From Methylobacterium sp. FF17 (GTDB lineage: Bacteria > Pseudomonadota > Alphaproteobacteria > Rhizobiales > Beijerinckiaceae): a DNA stretch of 64,000 nt. A model generated the notes under the pieces. The model was not told the DNA's origin, did no database searches, and worked only from the letters and a program-made list of their open reading frames with translations. Where the stretch lies: positions 2,858,501 through 2,922,500 of the forward strand of contig NZ_CP107532.1 in NCBI RefSeq assembly GCF_025813715.1, written 5' to 3'. The position numbers were made by a program, and so were the translations under genes. Below, piece after piece: positions 20,294-32,363 of this stretch. Numbering within the stretch: the first letter of the stretch is position 1; the number at the start of each line of letters is the position of its first letter.

Positions 20294-21523
20294 TCAGACG
20301 AGGCGACGGTCCAGCCGGATGACCCGGCAGGGCTCGCCGGCCTTCGCGGCGGGCGCATGGGGGGCCCGGATCAGCAGGGCCTCGGCCGAGCCGAGGATGA
20401 GCAGCATCGAGGAGTCCTGGCGGTTCTCGGGATGGACGATGGGGAGCCCGTCGGGGGCGGTCTCGATCCGGGCTCGCAGATAATCCTGCCGCAGATCGTT
20501 CTCTGGCAGGTCGCATCCGAGGATTGCCGGCTCCGAGCGGTCCGCCCCCGCGTCGGGGTCGCCCAGCAGCGCCCGGATCGCCGGAACGACGAAGAGCAGC
20601 CCGCAGACGACGGAGGCCACCGGATTGCCGGGCAGGCCCAACACCGCCATGCGGCCGAGGCGCCCGTGCATCAGCGGCTTGCCGGGCCGCAGGGCCACCC
20701 GCCAGAAACCGAGTTCGAGCCCTTGTGCCCGCAGGGCCGATTGCACGAGGTCATGGTCGCCCACCGAGGCGCCGCCGAGGGTGATGAGGAGGTCCGCGTC
20801 CGCGTTCACCGCCCGGCCGATGGCATCGTCCAGGGCCGCGAGGGTGTCCCCGGCAATGCCGAGGTCGATGGGCTCGGCCCCGGCTTCGCGCACCAGGGCC
20901 GCCACCGCGAGCCCGTTGGAGGCTACGATCTGGTCCCAGCGCGGTGGTTGCCCCGGAGCGACGAGTTCGTCCCCCGTGGCGAGGATCGCAACGCGCGGTC
21001 GCCGCCGAACGCTGAGCGATCCGTGGCCCCCGGCCGCAGCGAGCGCGATGCGACGCGGATCCAGGGTCTCGCCAGCGCCGAGCAGGTGATCGCCCGCCGT
21101 GAAATCGAGGCCGCTCGGACGGATGAAGCGCCCGGAGGTCACCCGCTCGAGGGCCGTGACCGTCTCCGGCGTCGCCTCGGCATTCTCCTGGATCAGGATG
21201 GCATCGGCCCCGTCGGGGACCGGGGCGCCGGTGAAGATCCGCACAGCCTCGCCGGCGCCGATCCCTCCAGTGAAACCGTGTCCGGCCGCACTGGTCCCTA
21301 AGACCCGCAGGGTCGCGGGCGCGGAAGCGACATCCGCGCTGCGCACGGCGTAGCCGTCCATGGCGGAGGCCGGGAAAGGCGGTTGCGTCCGCCCTGCCAG
21401 GACATCCGCCGCCAGCGTGCGACCCGCGGCCTCCGTGATCGGGACGGTTTCCGCCGTTACGCGACCGGGCAGGCCGGCGAGGACCCGCGCCAGCGCCTCG
21501 GCGACCGGGATCATCCCGCTCAA
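20294..21523 (-). CDS. moeA: Molybdopterin molybdotransferase MoeA
   Basis: A 409-residue enzyme that inserts molybdate into adenylated molybdopterin. Visible motifs include [16 protein letters not shown] (about 47), the MoeA/MogA signature [14 protein letters not shown] (about 250) and [11 protein letters not shown] (about 325). Start: a TTG at 21523 overlaps the moaC stop (TTGA) and has GAGGA seven bases upstream; the alternative ATG at 21514 lacks a spaced Shine-Dalgarno. Last gene of the ppiD-trp-moa run; in related genomes lexA often follows moeA, but here it is absent and the gene ends against a convergent neighbour. Confidence 0.94.
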   Translation of the reverse strand: MSGMIPVAEALARVLAGLPGRVTAETVPITEAAGRTLAADVLAGRTQPPFPASAMDGYAVRSADVASAPATLRVLGTSAAGHGFTGGIGAGEAVRIFTGAPVPDGADAILIQENAEATPETVTALERVTSGRFIRPSGLDFTAGDHLLGAGETLDPRRIALAAAGGHGSLSVRRRPRVAILATGDELVAPGQPPRWDQIVASNGLAVAALVREAGAEPIDLGIAGDTLAALDDAIGRAVNADADLLITLGGASVGDHDLVQSALRAQGLELGFWRVALRPGKPLMHGRLGRMAVLGLPGNPVASVVCGLLFVVPAIRALLGDPDAGADRSEPAILGCDLPENDLRQDYLRARIETAPDGLPIVHPENRQDSSMLLILGSAEALLIRAPHAPAAKAGEPCRVIRLDRRLV

Positions 21524-22005
21524 GCGTCGTCCTCGGCGCGGTAGGCGCCGGAGCGTCCACCGTCCTTGGCGAGCAGCCGGATGCCCTCGATGCGCATGCC
21601 GCGATCGGCGGCTTTCACCATGTCGTAGATCGTCAGGCAGGCCACCGAGACCGCGGTGAGCGCCTCCATCTCGACACCGGTCGGACCCAGAACCTTGACC
21701 TCCGCCGTCACTCGCAGACCTGGCAGGGCGTCATCGACCTCGCAATCGACGCGGACCTTGGAGAGCAAAAGAGGGTGGCAAAGGGGGATGAGCTCATGCG
21801 TTCGCTTCGAGGCCATGATGCCGGCAAGCCGCGCCGTGCCGATGACATCGCCCTTCTTGGCGTCGCCCTCCCGGATCAGCCGCAGCGTCTCGGGCAGCAT
21901 GACCACGGCCCCCGTGGCGCGGGCCGTGCGGGTGGTGGCGTCCTTCTCGGAGACATCGACCATGTTGGCCGCGCCCGATGCGTCGAGATGCGTGAGTTCG
22001 GCCAT
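21520..22005 (-). CDS. moaC: Cyclic pyranopterin monophosphate synthase MoaC
   Basis: A 161-residue enzyme for the second half of the first step of molybdenum cofactor synthesis. Typical segments: start [36 protein letters not shown] (about 70), [19 protein letters not shown] (about 115) and the Lys/Asp active-site residues in VKAADRGM. It starts ten bases after trpC and overlaps moeA, so it belongs to the same transcript as the tryptophan genes. Confidence 0.96.
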   Translation of the reverse strand: MAELTHLDASGAANMVDVSEKDATTRTARATGAVVMLPETLRLIREGDAKKGDVIGTARLAGIMASKRTHELIPLCHPLLLSKVRVDCEVDDALPGLRVTAEVKVLGPTGVEMEALTAVSVACLTIYDMVKAADRGMRIEGIRLLAKDGGRSGAYRAEDDA

Positions 22006-22014
22006 GATCCCGCC

Positions 22015-22866
22015 TCAGGCTCCCGCATCGCCGAAGAGCAGGCGGCGCGTCGCCGCCGTCACGTCGGCCTCGCGCATCAGACTCTCGCCGACCAGGATGG
22101 TGTCGAGCCCGCTCTCGGCGAGGCGAACCACGTCGGCGTGACCGGCGATACCGCTCTCAGCCACCGCGATCCGGTCCGCCGGCACGCCCTCGGCGAGGCG
22201 GATCGCCGTCTCGAACGAGACCTCGAACGTCTTCAGATTGCGGTTGTTGATGCCAACCAAACGCGTCCCGAGGGGGAGGGCGCGTGCGAGCTCCTCGCTG
22301 TCGTGCACCTCGACCAGTACGTCCATGCCCAGATCGTGCGCGGTCTCCACCAGGGCCGCGGCTTCCGCATCGTCGAGGCAGGCCATGATGACGAGGATGC
22401 AGTCGGCGCCCCAGGCGCGCGCCTCGAAGACCTGATACGGCTCGAACAGGAAGTCCTTGCGCAGGACCGGCAGGGTGCAGGCGGCACGCGCCTCGGTGAG
22501 GTACTCGGGCCGGCCCTGGAACGAGGGGGTGTCGGTCAGCACCGAGAGGCAGGTGGCGCCCCCGGCCTCGTAGGCGGCTGCGAGGGTGGCGGGGTCGAAA
22601 TCCGCCCGGATCAGGCCCTTCGACGGCGAGGCTTTCTTCACCTCCGCGATCAGGGCCGGACGCTTCTGCGCGATATGGGCCGCGATGGCGTCGGCGAAGC
22701 CTCGCGGGGGCTCCGCGCTGGCTACGCGCTTCTCGAGCTTGGTCTGCGGCACCCGCAGCTTGGCCTCCGCAATCTCGCGCCGCTTGTAGGTCTCGATGCG
22801 GGCGAGCACGTCCTTGCGCTCGACCGGCGCGATGTCAGGGGACGGCTCGGACTTCTGCTCGGACAT
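22015..22866 (-). CDS. trpC: Indole-3-glycerol phosphate synthase
   Basis: A 283-residue TIM-barrel enzyme of tryptophan synthesis, monofunctional (not fused to trpF). Conserved segments: [28 protein letters not shown] (the phosphate/active-site lysine region), [49 protein letters not shown] and [12 protein letters not shown]. It begins nine bases after trpD and precedes moaC by nine bases, a tight operon arrangement. Confidence 0.96.
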   Translation of the reverse strand: MSEQKSEPSPDIAPVERKDVLARIETYKRREIAEAKLRVPQTKLEKRVASAEPPRGFADAIAAHIAQKRPALIAEVKKASPSKGLIRADFDPATLAAAYEAGGATCLSVLTDTPSFQGRPEYLTEARAACTLPVLRKDFLFEPYQVFEARAWGADCILVIMACLDDAEAAALVETAHDLGMDVLVEVHDSEELARALPLGTRLVGINNRNLKTFEVSFETAIRLAEGVPADRIAVAESGIAGHADVVRLAESGLDTILVGESLMREADVTAATRRLLFGDAGA

Positions 22867-22875
22867 GGGAGGCCT

Positions 22876-23901
22876 TCAGGCGTTCGAGCGCAGGTTCGAG
22901 AGACGGATGAGTTGGTTCAGGGTGGCGCGCGCGGCACCGCTGTCGAGGGCCTCGGCCGCTCGGGTGACCCCGTCCGCGAGGGTTCCGGCGCCTTGCGCAA
23001 CCACGAGGGCCGCACCCGCGTTCAGCACCGCGATATCCCGGTAGGCGTTGCGGGCGCCCTCCAGGACCTGCCGCAGGGCGACGGCGTTGTGCTCGGGATC
23101 GCCTCCGCGCAGGGCGTCCAGGCCGTGGAGGGGCACGCCGACTTCGCGCGGGTCGATGGTGAAGCGCGACACCCGGCCCGCCTCCAGGGCGACGACGGCG
23201 GTCGGCCCCGTCACCGTGATCTCGTCGAGGCCGTCGCTGCCGTGCACGGTCCAGACCCGGTCGCTGCCGAGTTCTGCCAGTACGGCGGTCAGCGGCTCGG
23301 CCCAGGCCGGCGACGAGACCCCGAAGAGCTGGCGCGTCACGCCGGCCGGGTTCGCCAGAGGGCCGAGCATGTTGAAGATCGTCCGCGTCGGCAACTCCGC
23401 CCGCACCGGGGCCACGTGGCGCATGGCGCCATGGTGCGTCTGCGCGAACATGAAGCATAAGCCCGCCTCCGCGAGGCAGAGGCTGAGTTCGTCAGGCGCC
23501 AGTCCAATGCGAACCCCAAGCGCCGCGAGCACATCGGCGGCGCCGGAGCGCGAGGTCGCAGCGCGATTTCCGTGCTTGGCCACCGGCACGCCGCAGGCCG
23601 CCACGATGATGGCGGCCAGCGTCGAGACGTTGTAGCTGCCCGAATGGTCGCCGCCCGTGCCCACCACGTCGATGGCGCCCGGCACCGCGTGCACGGGGAG
23701 CATGCGAGCGCGCATCGCCTCGACTGCGCCGATGATCTCGTCGGGCGCCTCGCCACGGACCTTCAGGGCCATCAGGAACGCGCCGGCCTGCACTGGCGTC
23801 ACCTCGCCCGAAAGCAGGTCGTCGAAGGCGCGCCGGGCCTCGGCGCGGTCCAGGCCCGCGCCAGTGGCGACCTTCGCAAGGAGGGGCTTAAAGGATTCCA
23901 T
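22876..23901 (-). CDS. trpD: Anthranilate phosphoribosyltransferase
   Basis: A 341-residue enzyme transferring phosphoribose to anthranilate. Visible are the glycine-rich PRPP loop [17 protein letters not shown] (about 78-94), [27 protein letters not shown] and DEITVTGPT. The frame is open further upstream to 24051, but the ATG at 23901 ([14 protein letters not shown]) matches the family start. It lies 64 bases after trpG. Confidence 0.96.
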   Translation of the reverse strand: MESFKPLLAKVATGAGLDRAEARRAFDDLLSGEVTPVQAGAFLMALKVRGEAPDEIIGAVEAMRARMLPVHAVPGAIDVVGTGGDHSGSYNVSTLAAIIVAACGVPVAKHGNRAATSRSGAADVLAALGVRIGLAPDELSLCLAEAGLCFMFAQTHHGAMRHVAPVRAELPTRTIFNMLGPLANPAGVTRQLFGVSSPAWAEPLTAVLAELGSDRVWTVHGSDGLDEITVTGPTAVVALEAGRVSRFTIDPREVGVPLHGLDALRGGDPEHNAVALRQVLEGARNAYRDIAVLNAGAALVVAQGAGTLADGVTRAAEALDSGAARATLNQLIRLSNLRSNA

Positions 23902-23965
23902 GGGGCTCGGGCGCAAAAATCCGGCGTGGGCGACCGGGATTATTCTCGACGGGCGACGGCCCCCG

Positions 23966-24580
23966 TCAATGCACGCCGTCGCGCCCCTTGTCACGCGCCG
24001 CGTTCCAGGCACCTGCGATGTCCAGGAAATTGCGCAGGATCTGTGACCCATGGTGCGAGAGGATGCTCTCGGGATGGAACTGGACCCCGTGCACGGGCAG
24101 GTGTGCGTGCTGCAGTCCCATGATCAGGCCATCGGCCTCCGCCGTCACGGTGAGGTCTTCGGGGCAGCCGCCGCGCTCCACCACCAGCGAATGGTAGCGG
24201 GTGGCCTCGAAGGGTCCGTTCAGACCGCGAAAGATGCCCGACGCCCCGTGCCGGATGCTGGAGACCTTCCCGTGCATCGGCGTGGGCGCCCGCACGACAT
24301 CGCCGCCGAAGGCCTGCCCGATCGCCTGCAAGCCGAGGCAGACGCCGAAGAGCGGGATCTCGGCCGAAAGATCCCGGATCACGTCGAGGCAGATGCCGGC
24401 CTCGTTGGGTGAGCAGGGCCCGGGCGAGAGTACCACCGCATCGGGGCGGCGCGCGCGGATCTCGGCGGTCGTGATGGCGTCGTTGCGCACCACGTCGATC
24501 GAGCCGCAGAGCGGGCCGATGAGGTGCACGAGGTTCCAGGTGAAGGAATCGTAGTTGTCGATGACGAGGACGTCGGACAT
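23966..24580 (-). CDS. trpG: Anthranilate synthase glutamine amidotransferase subunit
   Basis: A 204-residue class I glutamine amidotransferase that supplies ammonia to TrpE. The nucleophile Cys is in [12 protein letters not shown] (about 80) and the His/Glu pair in [11 protein letters not shown]. The start is placed at [17 protein letters not shown], the family N-terminus; an in-frame ATG at 24601 is also possible but has no ribosome-binding site. It follows trpE by 72 bases. It may also serve aminodeoxychorismate synthase (PabA role), which cannot be decided from sequence. Confidence 0.95.
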   Translation of the reverse strand: MSDVLVIDNYDSFTWNLVHLIGPLCGSIDVVRNDAITTAEIRARRPDAVVLSPGPCSPNEAGICLDVIRDLSAEIPLFGVCLGLQAIGQAFGGDVVRAPTPMHGKVSSIRHGASGIFRGLNGPFEATRYHSLVVERGGCPEDLTVTAEADGLIMGLQHAHLPVHGVQFHPESILSHHGSQILRNFLDIAGAWNAARDKGRDGVH

Positions 24581-24652
24581 CTTCTGTGCGTGCTCGGACA
24601 TGATCGGGGTTTGACCCGAGTCTGAGGCGCGGTCAACCAAGTCGATCGTCCG

Positions 24653-26176
24653 CTACTGCCCCCGCCGCGCCCGGCTCGCAAACACCACCGCATCCTCCGC
24701 GGCACGGAACAGCGCCTTGGCCTTGTTGACGCATTCCTGCTGCTCCGAGGCGGGGTCGGAATCGTAGACGATGCCGGCGCCGGCCTGCACGTGCATGCGG
24801 CCGTCCTTCACCAGGGCCGTGCGCAGGACGATGCAGGTGTCCATCTCGCCGCGCGCGCCGAAGTAGCCGATGCAGCCGCCATAGGGGCCTCGCTTCTCGC
24901 GCTCCAGTTCGTCGATGATCTGCATGGCCCGAACCTTGGGCGCACCCGAGACCGTGCCGGCGGGAAAACCGGCGGCGAGCGCCGCCAGGGCGTCGTGCTT
25001 CGGGTCGAGATCGCCCTCGACGTTCGAGACGATGTGCATGACCTGGCTGTAGAACTCGAGGAAGAACGAGTCCGTCACCGTGACGCTGCCGATGCGCGCG
25101 ACGCGGCCGACATCGTTGCGGCCCAGGTCAAGCAGCATGAGGTGCTCGGAGCGCTCCTTCGGATCAGCCAGAAGCTCCTGCGCCAGCGCCTTGTCCTCGG
25201 CCGGCGTCGCGCCGCGCCGGCGCGTGCCCGCGATGGGCCGGATGGTGACGCGGCCGTCACGCACCCGCACCAGGATCTCGGGGGACGAGCAGACGAGCTG
25301 AAAGGTTTCGAAATCGAGGTAGCACAGGAACGGCGCCGGGTTCGTCCGGCGCAAGGACCGGTATAGCGCCAGGGCCGGCAGGGTGAAGGGCGCCTCGAAG
25401 CGCTGGGACAGCACCACCTGGAACACGTCGCCGGCGACGATGTACTCCTTGGCCCGCGCCACCATCGCCAGGTATTCGTCGGGTGTGGTGTTCGAGACCG
25501 GCTCCGGGTGCGCGATGGCGCGGGGATCGATGCGAGCCTCGACGGGAAGGGGGCCCTCCAGCGCCGCCGCCACGCTCTCCAAGCGCGCCAGGGCCGCCTC
25601 GTAGGCGGCGCGCGTGGGTATACAGGCGTCCGGGCGTACGGGACCGACGACCGTGATGAGGTCGCGCACGGCGTCGAAGACCACCATCACGCGCGGGCGC
25701 ACCAGGATGGCATCCGGAACGCCGAGCGGGTCGGGGTTCGGCGTGCTCAGGGTCTCCATGGCCCGGACCATGTCGTAACCGAGATAGCCGAACAGGCCGG
25801 CGGCCATGGGCGGAAGCGCGTCGGACTCGCCGACAGCCCCGATGGCGCTCTCGGCGATCAGCGCCCTCAGGCTCGTGAGCGGCGCTGCGTCCTCCGGCGT
25901 GAAATCGGAAAGCCCAGGGTCGCGTGCGATCTCGGCCCGCCCTTCGCGGCAGCGCCAGGCAAGGTCGGGGTCGAGACCGATCATCGAGTATCGCCCGCGA
26001 ACGGCGCCGCCCTCGACGGATTCGAGGAGGAAGGCGGGGCCGGTATGCCCGGCCCGCAGCTTCAGGAAAGCGGCGACGGGAGTCTCCAGATCCGCCACCA
26101 GGGTCAGGTGGAGGAGGGTGGCGCGACCGGCCTCGTAGGCGTCGGCGAAGGCCGCGAAGTTCGGGTCGTGCTCCAT
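24653..26176 (-). CDS. trpE: Anthranilate synthase component I
   Basis: A 507-residue chorismate-utilising enzyme, the first committed step to tryptophan. The N-terminal half carries the feedback-site motif LLESVEGG (LLESxxx, about 50), which binds tryptophan; the C-terminal chorismate-binding domain has PIAGTRRRGATPAEDKALA, DLGRNDVGRVA, GTVSGAPKVRAM and GGCIGYFGARGEMD. Not fused to TrpG, unlike the TrpE(G) fusions of many rhizobia. It begins seven bases after ppiD, leaving no room for a trp leader peptide in front of it. Confidence 0.96.
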   Translation of the reverse strand: MEHDPNFAAFADAYEAGRATLLHLTLVADLETPVAAFLKLRAGHTGPAFLLESVEGGAVRGRYSMIGLDPDLAWRCREGRAEIARDPGLSDFTPEDAAPLTSLRALIAESAIGAVGESDALPPMAAGLFGYLGYDMVRAMETLSTPNPDPLGVPDAILVRPRVMVVFDAVRDLITVVGPVRPDACIPTRAAYEAALARLESVAAALEGPLPVEARIDPRAIAHPEPVSNTTPDEYLAMVARAKEYIVAGDVFQVVLSQRFEAPFTLPALALYRSLRRTNPAPFLCYLDFETFQLVCSSPEILVRVRDGRVTIRPIAGTRRRGATPAEDKALAQELLADPKERSEHLMLLDLGRNDVGRVARIGSVTVTDSFFLEFYSQVMHIVSNVEGDLDPKHDALAALAAGFPAGTVSGAPKVRAMQIIDELEREKRGPYGGCIGYFGARGEMDTCIVLRTALVKDGRMHVQAGAGIVYDSDPASEQQECVNKAKALFRAAEDAVVFASRARRGQ

Positions 26177-26183
26177 CGCCGGA

Positions 26184-28088
26184 TCAGTACTCGCCGCCGC
26201 CGATGGCCCTGCGGAAGGCCTGCTGGTTGATGGTCACGCCGACGGATGTCTGCACGTCGCCGATGTACTGGCCAAGCACGTCGTCCGCGATGGTCGGCTG
26301 GAAGCGCTTGGTGATCGCCTCGTCGGCCGGCGTACCGGGCACGTAGGCCGGCATGGTCGCGGCGGTCACCTTGAACAGGGCGCGGCCTTCCCCGGACTCC
26401 GCCGAAGCCGACTTGTCGACCGCCGTGGCGAAGACGCGATTGACGATTTCGGCGCTGAGATCGCCCTGTGCCTGGTTGCGGGCGAGGTCGCTCAGGGTCT
26501 GCACGTTGAGCCCGGCCTCGGCCGCCACGGCTTCCACGGCCTCGCCCTTGTCGAGGCGGGCGTTGAGCTCCTTGGCCTTGGCAAGGAGCCGGCGCTGGGC
26601 TTCGGCCGCACGCCAGCGCGCCACCACCTCGTCACGGACCTCCGCGAGCGGCTTGTCATGCGCTCGGTCGATATTGGCGATGTCGTACCAGATGTAGCCA
26701 CCCGACTTCGTGCGCAGGGGCTCGTTGTCTCCGCCCATCTCGGCGCGGAACAGGGCGGTCAGCGTGGTGTCGCGGTCGGGAATACCCTCGACTGTGTTTC
26801 CAGCCGGATCGAGGCCCTGGGCGCTGACGGCCGGGATGATGCGCAGCGGGAGATCGCGTTCCTTCGCGATGTCGGCCAGCGGCTTCGTATTGGCTCGCTG
26901 GTCTTCGATCGCGTCGTGGGCGGCGTCGATCCCGCTGGTCGCGCGCTCGAGCGCGATCGCCTTCGCGATGTCGGACAAGACGTCGGCGAGCGGCTTCACG
27001 GTCTCGGGTTCGATCGCCGTGACGCGCAGGAGCACGGTGCCGAAGCGGCCCTTCACGGGCTCGCTCACCGCGTTGAGAGGCAGGGCGAACGCGGCGTCCG
27101 CCACCGCCGGATCGAACAGCTCGGCCTTAGTCAGGGTGCCGAGTGACAGGTTCTTGGGATCGGCGCCGGTCTCAGCGGCCACGGCCTCGAACGGCTTCTC
27201 GCCGGCCTCGACGGCCTTGCGGGCGGCGTCCGCCGCCGTGGCGTCCGGGAATACGATCTGCTGGATGGTCCGGCGCTCCGGCGAGCCGTAGCGGGCCTTG
27301 TCGGTGGCGTAGCGCTTGGCGATATCCTCCGCGCTCACGGCATCCGGCTTGGCCATCGCCTGCGGGTCGAGGATCAGCAGCGCGACGTTGCGGGTCTCGG
27401 GTGCGCGGAAGGCGAAGGTGTTCTCGCCGTAATAGGCCTTCACCTCGTCTTCGGTGGGCGCCGGGATCTCGCCGGCCACGGAGGGCGGCAGCATCATCAG
27501 CGCCACGGCGCGCCGCTCGGTGGTGTAGCGGTGCACGGCCTCGCGCAGCGCCTCGGGCACGTGAAGGTCGGCAGCGACCGCCTCGGCGAGCTGGAGGCGG
27601 GCGGCCACCGCCCGCTGCTCCCGCACGAAGGTGGCCTCGGTGATGCCGGCGCGCTGGAGCGTCTGGTAGAAAAGAGCGGGGTCGAACTTGCCGTCCGCGC
27701 CCTGGAAGCTCTTCTCCTCGCGGATCGCCCGCAGGACCGCCGCGTCCGGGATGCTCAGGCCCAGCGTCGCCGTCTGCTGGTCGAGGGAGGCCTCGCTGAC
27801 GAGCTGTGCCAGCACCTGCCGGTCGATCCCGAGCGCGCGGGCCTGATCCGGCGTCAGGGTGCGGCGGGTCTGGCTCTGGTAGCGTTGAAGCTGGTTCTGG
27901 TAGGCGGTGCGTACGGCCTCCGCAGAGATCTGTGCCTTGCCGACGGTGGCGACGGTGCTCGTCGAGCCGGCGCGAAAGAACTCCTCGACCCCGAAGATCG
28001 CCACACCCGCGATGAGGAAGGTGAAGACCACCGTCAGGATGATCTTGCCGAGCCAGTGCCGGCTGGCATTGCGCATGTTCTGCAGCAT
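26184..28088 (-). CDS. ppiD: PpiD/SurA-type membrane-anchored peptidyl-prolyl isomerase
   Basis: A 634-residue periplasmic folding factor. A single N-terminal transmembrane anchor (about residues 12-34, IILTVVFTFLIAGVAIFGV) follows a short MLQNMRNASRHWLGK cytoplasmic start. Then a SurA_N-like helical domain (about 45-200), a parvulin-like isomerase domain (about 265-365) and a long C-terminal helical region. Upstream in-frame codons exist back to 29060 but overlap tpiA; a second ATG at 28136 is possible. It heads the run into trpE, trpG, trpD, trpC, moaC and moeA, an order familiar in Hyphomicrobiales, and is divergent from tpiA. Confidence 0.92.
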   Translation of the reverse strand: MLQNMRNASRHWLGKIILTVVFTFLIAGVAIFGVEEFFRAGSTSTVATVGKAQISAEAVRTAYQNQLQRYQSQTRRTLTPDQARALGIDRQVLAQLVSEASLDQQTATLGLSIPDAAVLRAIREEKSFQGADGKFDPALFYQTLQRAGITEATFVREQRAVAARLQLAEAVAADLHVPEALREAVHRYTTERRAVALMMLPPSVAGEIPAPTEDEVKAYYGENTFAFRAPETRNVALLILDPQAMAKPDAVSAEDIAKRYATDKARYGSPERRTIQQIVFPDATAADAARKAVEAGEKPFEAVAAETGADPKNLSLGTLTKAELFDPAVADAAFALPLNAVSEPVKGRFGTVLLRVTAIEPETVKPLADVLSDIAKAIALERATSGIDAAHDAIEDQRANTKPLADIAKERDLPLRIIPAVSAQGLDPAGNTVEGIPDRDTTLTALFRAEMGGDNEPLRTKSGGYIWYDIANIDRAHDKPLAEVRDEVVARWRAAEAQRRLLAKAKELNARLDKGEAVEAVAAEAGLNVQTLSDLARNQAQGDLSAEIVNRVFATAVDKSASAESGEGRALFKVTAATMPAYVPGTPADEAITKRFQPTIADDVLGQYIGDVQTSVGVTINQQAFRRAIGGGEY

Positions 28089-28268
28089 CGGACGTCCGGG
28101 TACCCGTCGGGTTGGGCGCGGCGTCGCGCCCGTCATGCCTGGGAAGGCCGACCGCGATAGACCATCCGGGCTGTCATCGCAAAGCCCGTCTCCCGGTTTG
28201 CGCCACCTCCGAGGCTCTGTTACGGCCGGCGCAACCGCGAAGCGAAGCCATATCGGACGAGGGCTGGG

Positions 28269-29033
28269 ATGACGAAGTCGGGGCGACGGCCTCTGGTTGC
28301 CGGCAACTGGAAGATGAATGGCCTGCGTGGGTCGATCGCGGTGGTGGAGGCGGTACGCCACGGCCTGACGCCCGAACTGACCGCCTCGGCCGACGTCCTG
28401 ATCTGTCCGCCTTCGACCCTCATCGCATCCTGCGTGGCGGCCGCCTACGGCTCGCCCATCGCGATCGGTGGTCAGAACCTGCACGCCAAGCCGAATGGCG
28501 CCTTTACCGGCAGCATCTCGGCGGAGATGCTCGCCGATCTCGGCGCGTCCTACGTCATCGTCGGACATTCCGAGCGCCGGGCCTACCACCACGAGACCGA
28601 TGACGGCGTCCACGCCAAGGCGCTCGCCGCCCGTCGCGCCGGCCTTTGCGGCATCATCTGTGTCGGCGAGACCAAGGAGGAGCGCGAGGAGGGCCGCACC
28701 CTCGACATCGTGCGCGCCCAGCTCGCCATCGGTGTGCCGAAGGGCGCCACCGCCAAGGACACCGTCATCGCCTACGAGCCGGTCTGGGCCATCGGGACCG
28801 GGCTGACCCCGACTCCCGAGGACATCGCCGAGGTGCATGCCTCGTTGCGCGAGATGCTCGGCCAGCTCATCGGCGCCGAGGCGCAGGCGGTGCGCATCCT
28901 CTACGGTGGTTCGGTCAAGCCGAGCAACGCGCGCGAACTGATGGCCGTGGAGAACGTCGACGGCGCCCTCGTGGGGGGCGCCAGCCTCGTGGCCGACGAT
29001 TTCCTCGGAATCGCCCGCGCCTACCTGCGCTGA
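28269..29033 (+). CDS. tpiA: Triose-phosphate isomerase
   Basis: A 254-residue TIM-barrel enzyme interconverting dihydroxyacetone phosphate and glyceraldehyde 3-phosphate. All catalytic residues are present: Lys15 in AGNWKMNG, His in [11 protein letters not shown] and Glu in [13 protein letters not shown], plus the phosphate loop GGSVKPSNA. Divergent from ppiD with 180 bases between starts, which must hold both promoters. It is separated from the gap-pgk-fba block by 13 kb. Confidence 0.97.
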   Translation: MTKSGRRPLVAGNWKMNGLRGSIAVVEAVRHGLTPELTASADVLICPPSTLIASCVAAAYGSPIAIGGQNLHAKPNGAFTGSISAEMLADLGASYVIVGHSERRAYHHETDDGVHAKALAARRAGLCGIICVGETKEEREEGRTLDIVRAQLAIGVPKGATAKDTVIAYEPVWAIGTGLTPTPEDIAEVHASLREMLGQLIGAEAQAVRILYGGSVKPSNARELMAVENVDGALVGGASLVADDFLGIARAYLR

Positions 29034-29074
29034 CCCGCCGCCCGACTGGTCGCGCGCCACGGGAGGGATCCGTC

Positions 29075-29833
29075 ATGATCGGGCAACCGGACGCGGATCT
29101 CGCCTGGGCCGTCGAGGAGGCCTGCCTCAACGCCCGGCCCTCACCGGTCGCGATCAATCTCGGGGGCTGGCTCCTGCGTGCCTCCGGCGGTCCGACCCGC
29201 CGGACGAACTCCCTCAATCCCCTGCGTGGCCGGCGCGACGATCCCGCTGCGGTGATCGCGGCGGCCGAGGCGGTGTATCGCGATCTCGGACGTCCCCTGA
29301 TCGTCCGGGTGCCCGATCTCGCCCCCGAGATGAACACGTACCTCGATCGCTTCGGCTTTCGCAGCGAGGGCGAGACCTGCACGCTGCTGGCCGACCTCGC
29401 CGACAGCAGCGGAGCCGAGCCGGAGGGCCTCGTGCTGTCCCGCGACCCGGACGAGGCCTGGTTCGCCGCGCAGGCCGCGTGTGAGGGGCCGGTTTCGAGC
29501 GAGGCCGCACGGACCTACCGCGCATCCCTGGCCTGCCTCATCCTGCCCCGCGTGTTCGCTCGGCTCGACCGGGAGGAGCAAGCCGTGGCCGTCGCCTACG
29601 GCGTCCTGCATCGCGGGCTCTTCGTCCTCGAATCGGTGGCGACGCACCCGGCGCATCGTCGGGCCGGGCACGCGATCACACTCCTGACCGCCCTGATGGA
29701 CCGGGCCCAGCGGATGGGGGCAGAGGGCGCGTGCCTTCAGGTCGTGGCCGAGAACGGACCAGCCCGCGCGCTCTACGCGGCGCTCGGATTCACCCGGACT
29801 CTCCACGGCTACCGGTATCGCCGGCGTGACTGA
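29075..29833 (+). CDS. GNAT family N-acetyltransferase
   Basis: A 252-residue protein. The N-terminal half (INLGGWLLRASGGPTRRTNSLNP) is typical of a GNAT subgroup that starts with a WxLRxxxGxTxRxNS motif. The C-terminal half is the acetyl-CoA-binding domain: LESVATHPAHRRAGHAITLLTALM contains the V-x-P-x-x-R-x-x-G pyrophosphate loop and LQVVAENGPARALYAALGF the motif B region. Substrate unknown. A GGAGGG Shine-Dalgarno lies nine bases upstream; it follows tpiA by 41 bases and is probably co-transcribed. Confidence 0.88.
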   Translation: MIGQPDADLAWAVEEACLNARPSPVAINLGGWLLRASGGPTRRTNSLNPLRGRRDDPAAVIAAAEAVYRDLGRPLIVRVPDLAPEMNTYLDRFGFRSEGETCTLLADLADSSGAEPEGLVLSRDPDEAWFAAQAACEGPVSSEAARTYRASLACLILPRVFARLDREEQAVAVAYGVLHRGLFVLESVATHPAHRRAGHAITLLTALMDRAQRMGAEGACLQVVAENGPARALYAALGFTRTLHGYRYRRRD

Positions 29834-30015
29834 GGGTCGGGGCCAGCGCGACCGGTGCCGAGTCATCGCCCGGTTGGCGCGTTCGGCCATCTGGTGTAAG
29901 GCCCCAGACTTACGTCGGCTCTGCCCGGATCCCTGCGGCCCGTGGCGCGCCCCTGACCGACCCGTCGTCTCCGAGCGTTCGGATCGGCGCGCATGGTGAA
30001 GATTCCGGATTTTCG

Positions 30016-30426
30016 ATGCAGACCGTTCTGATCTCGATCCACCTCATCGTCGTCCTCGGCCTCATCGCCGTGGTGCTTCTGCAGCGCTCCGAGGGGGGGC
30101 TCGGACTGGGTGGCGGTGGAGGCGGCGGCGTCGCTGGCTTCATGACCGGGCGTGGCCAGGCAAATGCCCTGACGCGCGCGACCGCGATCCTGGCGGCGCT
30201 GTTTTTCACGACCAGTATGGCGTTGGCCATCCTGTCCCACCGGGGTGCGGCACCGCGCTCGATCCTGGAGGGGACTGCAACGGGCCAGCCGGCGACGCAG
30301 CCGAATGCCGGCAACCTGCTGGATACCCTGCGCAGCCAGGGCGGTGCCCAGCCGGGCACCCCGGCCGACGTTCCGACCACGCAGCCGGCTCAGCCGGCCG
30401 TTCCCCAGGCGCCGCAGTCGCGCTGA
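30016..30426 (+). CDS. secG: Preprotein translocase subunit SecG
   Basis: A 136-residue inner-membrane subunit of SecYEG. Two hydrophobic segments (about 3-22 and 53-74) flank the conserved glycine-rich cytoplasmic loop with SEGGLGLGGGGGG and the NALTRATAIL motif. The Pro/Gln/Ala tail after residue 80 is longer than in E. coli, as is common in alphaproteobacteria. pyrG lies 222 bases downstream, the usual neighbour in this group. Confidence 0.95.
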   Translation: MQTVLISIHLIVVLGLIAVVLLQRSEGGLGLGGGGGGGVAGFMTGRGQANALTRATAILAALFFTTSMALAILSHRGAAPRSILEGTATGQPATQPNAGNLLDTLRSQGGAQPGTPADVPTTQPAQPAVPQAPQSR

Positions 30427-30506
30427 GCGCGTTGGTCACTACGTCCGGTTGACGGACCTGCGTCGATACGATCGGCGCGGGCCAAGCTGATCCGTCAGCA
30501 TTGAAA

Positions 30507-30530
30507 CGGCGCCCGAGGCTTCGGGCGCCG
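30507..30530 (+). terminator. Hairpin between secG and pyrG, weak terminator
   Basis: A perfect 10-bp stem, CGGCGCCCGA (30507-30516) and TCGGGCGCCG (30521-30530), with loop GGCT. It has no T tract (AACATCG follows), so it may be a weak terminator or an mRNA-stabilising element rather than a full stop. Confidence 0.5.
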
Positions 30531-30597
30531 AACATCGTTTGAAGACACTTCACGGACTGCGTCCTCACCGCGCATGCGCCCGCATCGTGGTGGATAA

Positions 30598-32277
<1,680 letters not shown>

Positions 32278-32297
32278 CGCTGCGCCCGGTCCGGTCG

Positions 32298-32328
32298 CAG
32301 AACCCAGCTATCGGGTAGCCGGGTTCTG
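32298..32328. terminator. Bidirectional hairpin between pyrG and the convergent small gene
   Basis: Outer stem CAGAACCC (32298-32305) with GGGTTCTG (32321-32328), inner stem GCTA (32307-32310) with TAGC (32316-32319) and loop TCGGG. There is no clear T tract on either side, so it is a plausible rather than certain terminator for two converging transcripts. Confidence 0.55.
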
Positions 32329-32363
32329 CATCGGTGGCGGGATCACCGTCGTCAGCACATCGG

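Noticed and set aside
30507..30530. Strong terminator after secG
   Set aside because: The stem is perfect, but no T tract follows, so it is listed only as a weak hairpin rather than a confirmed terminator.
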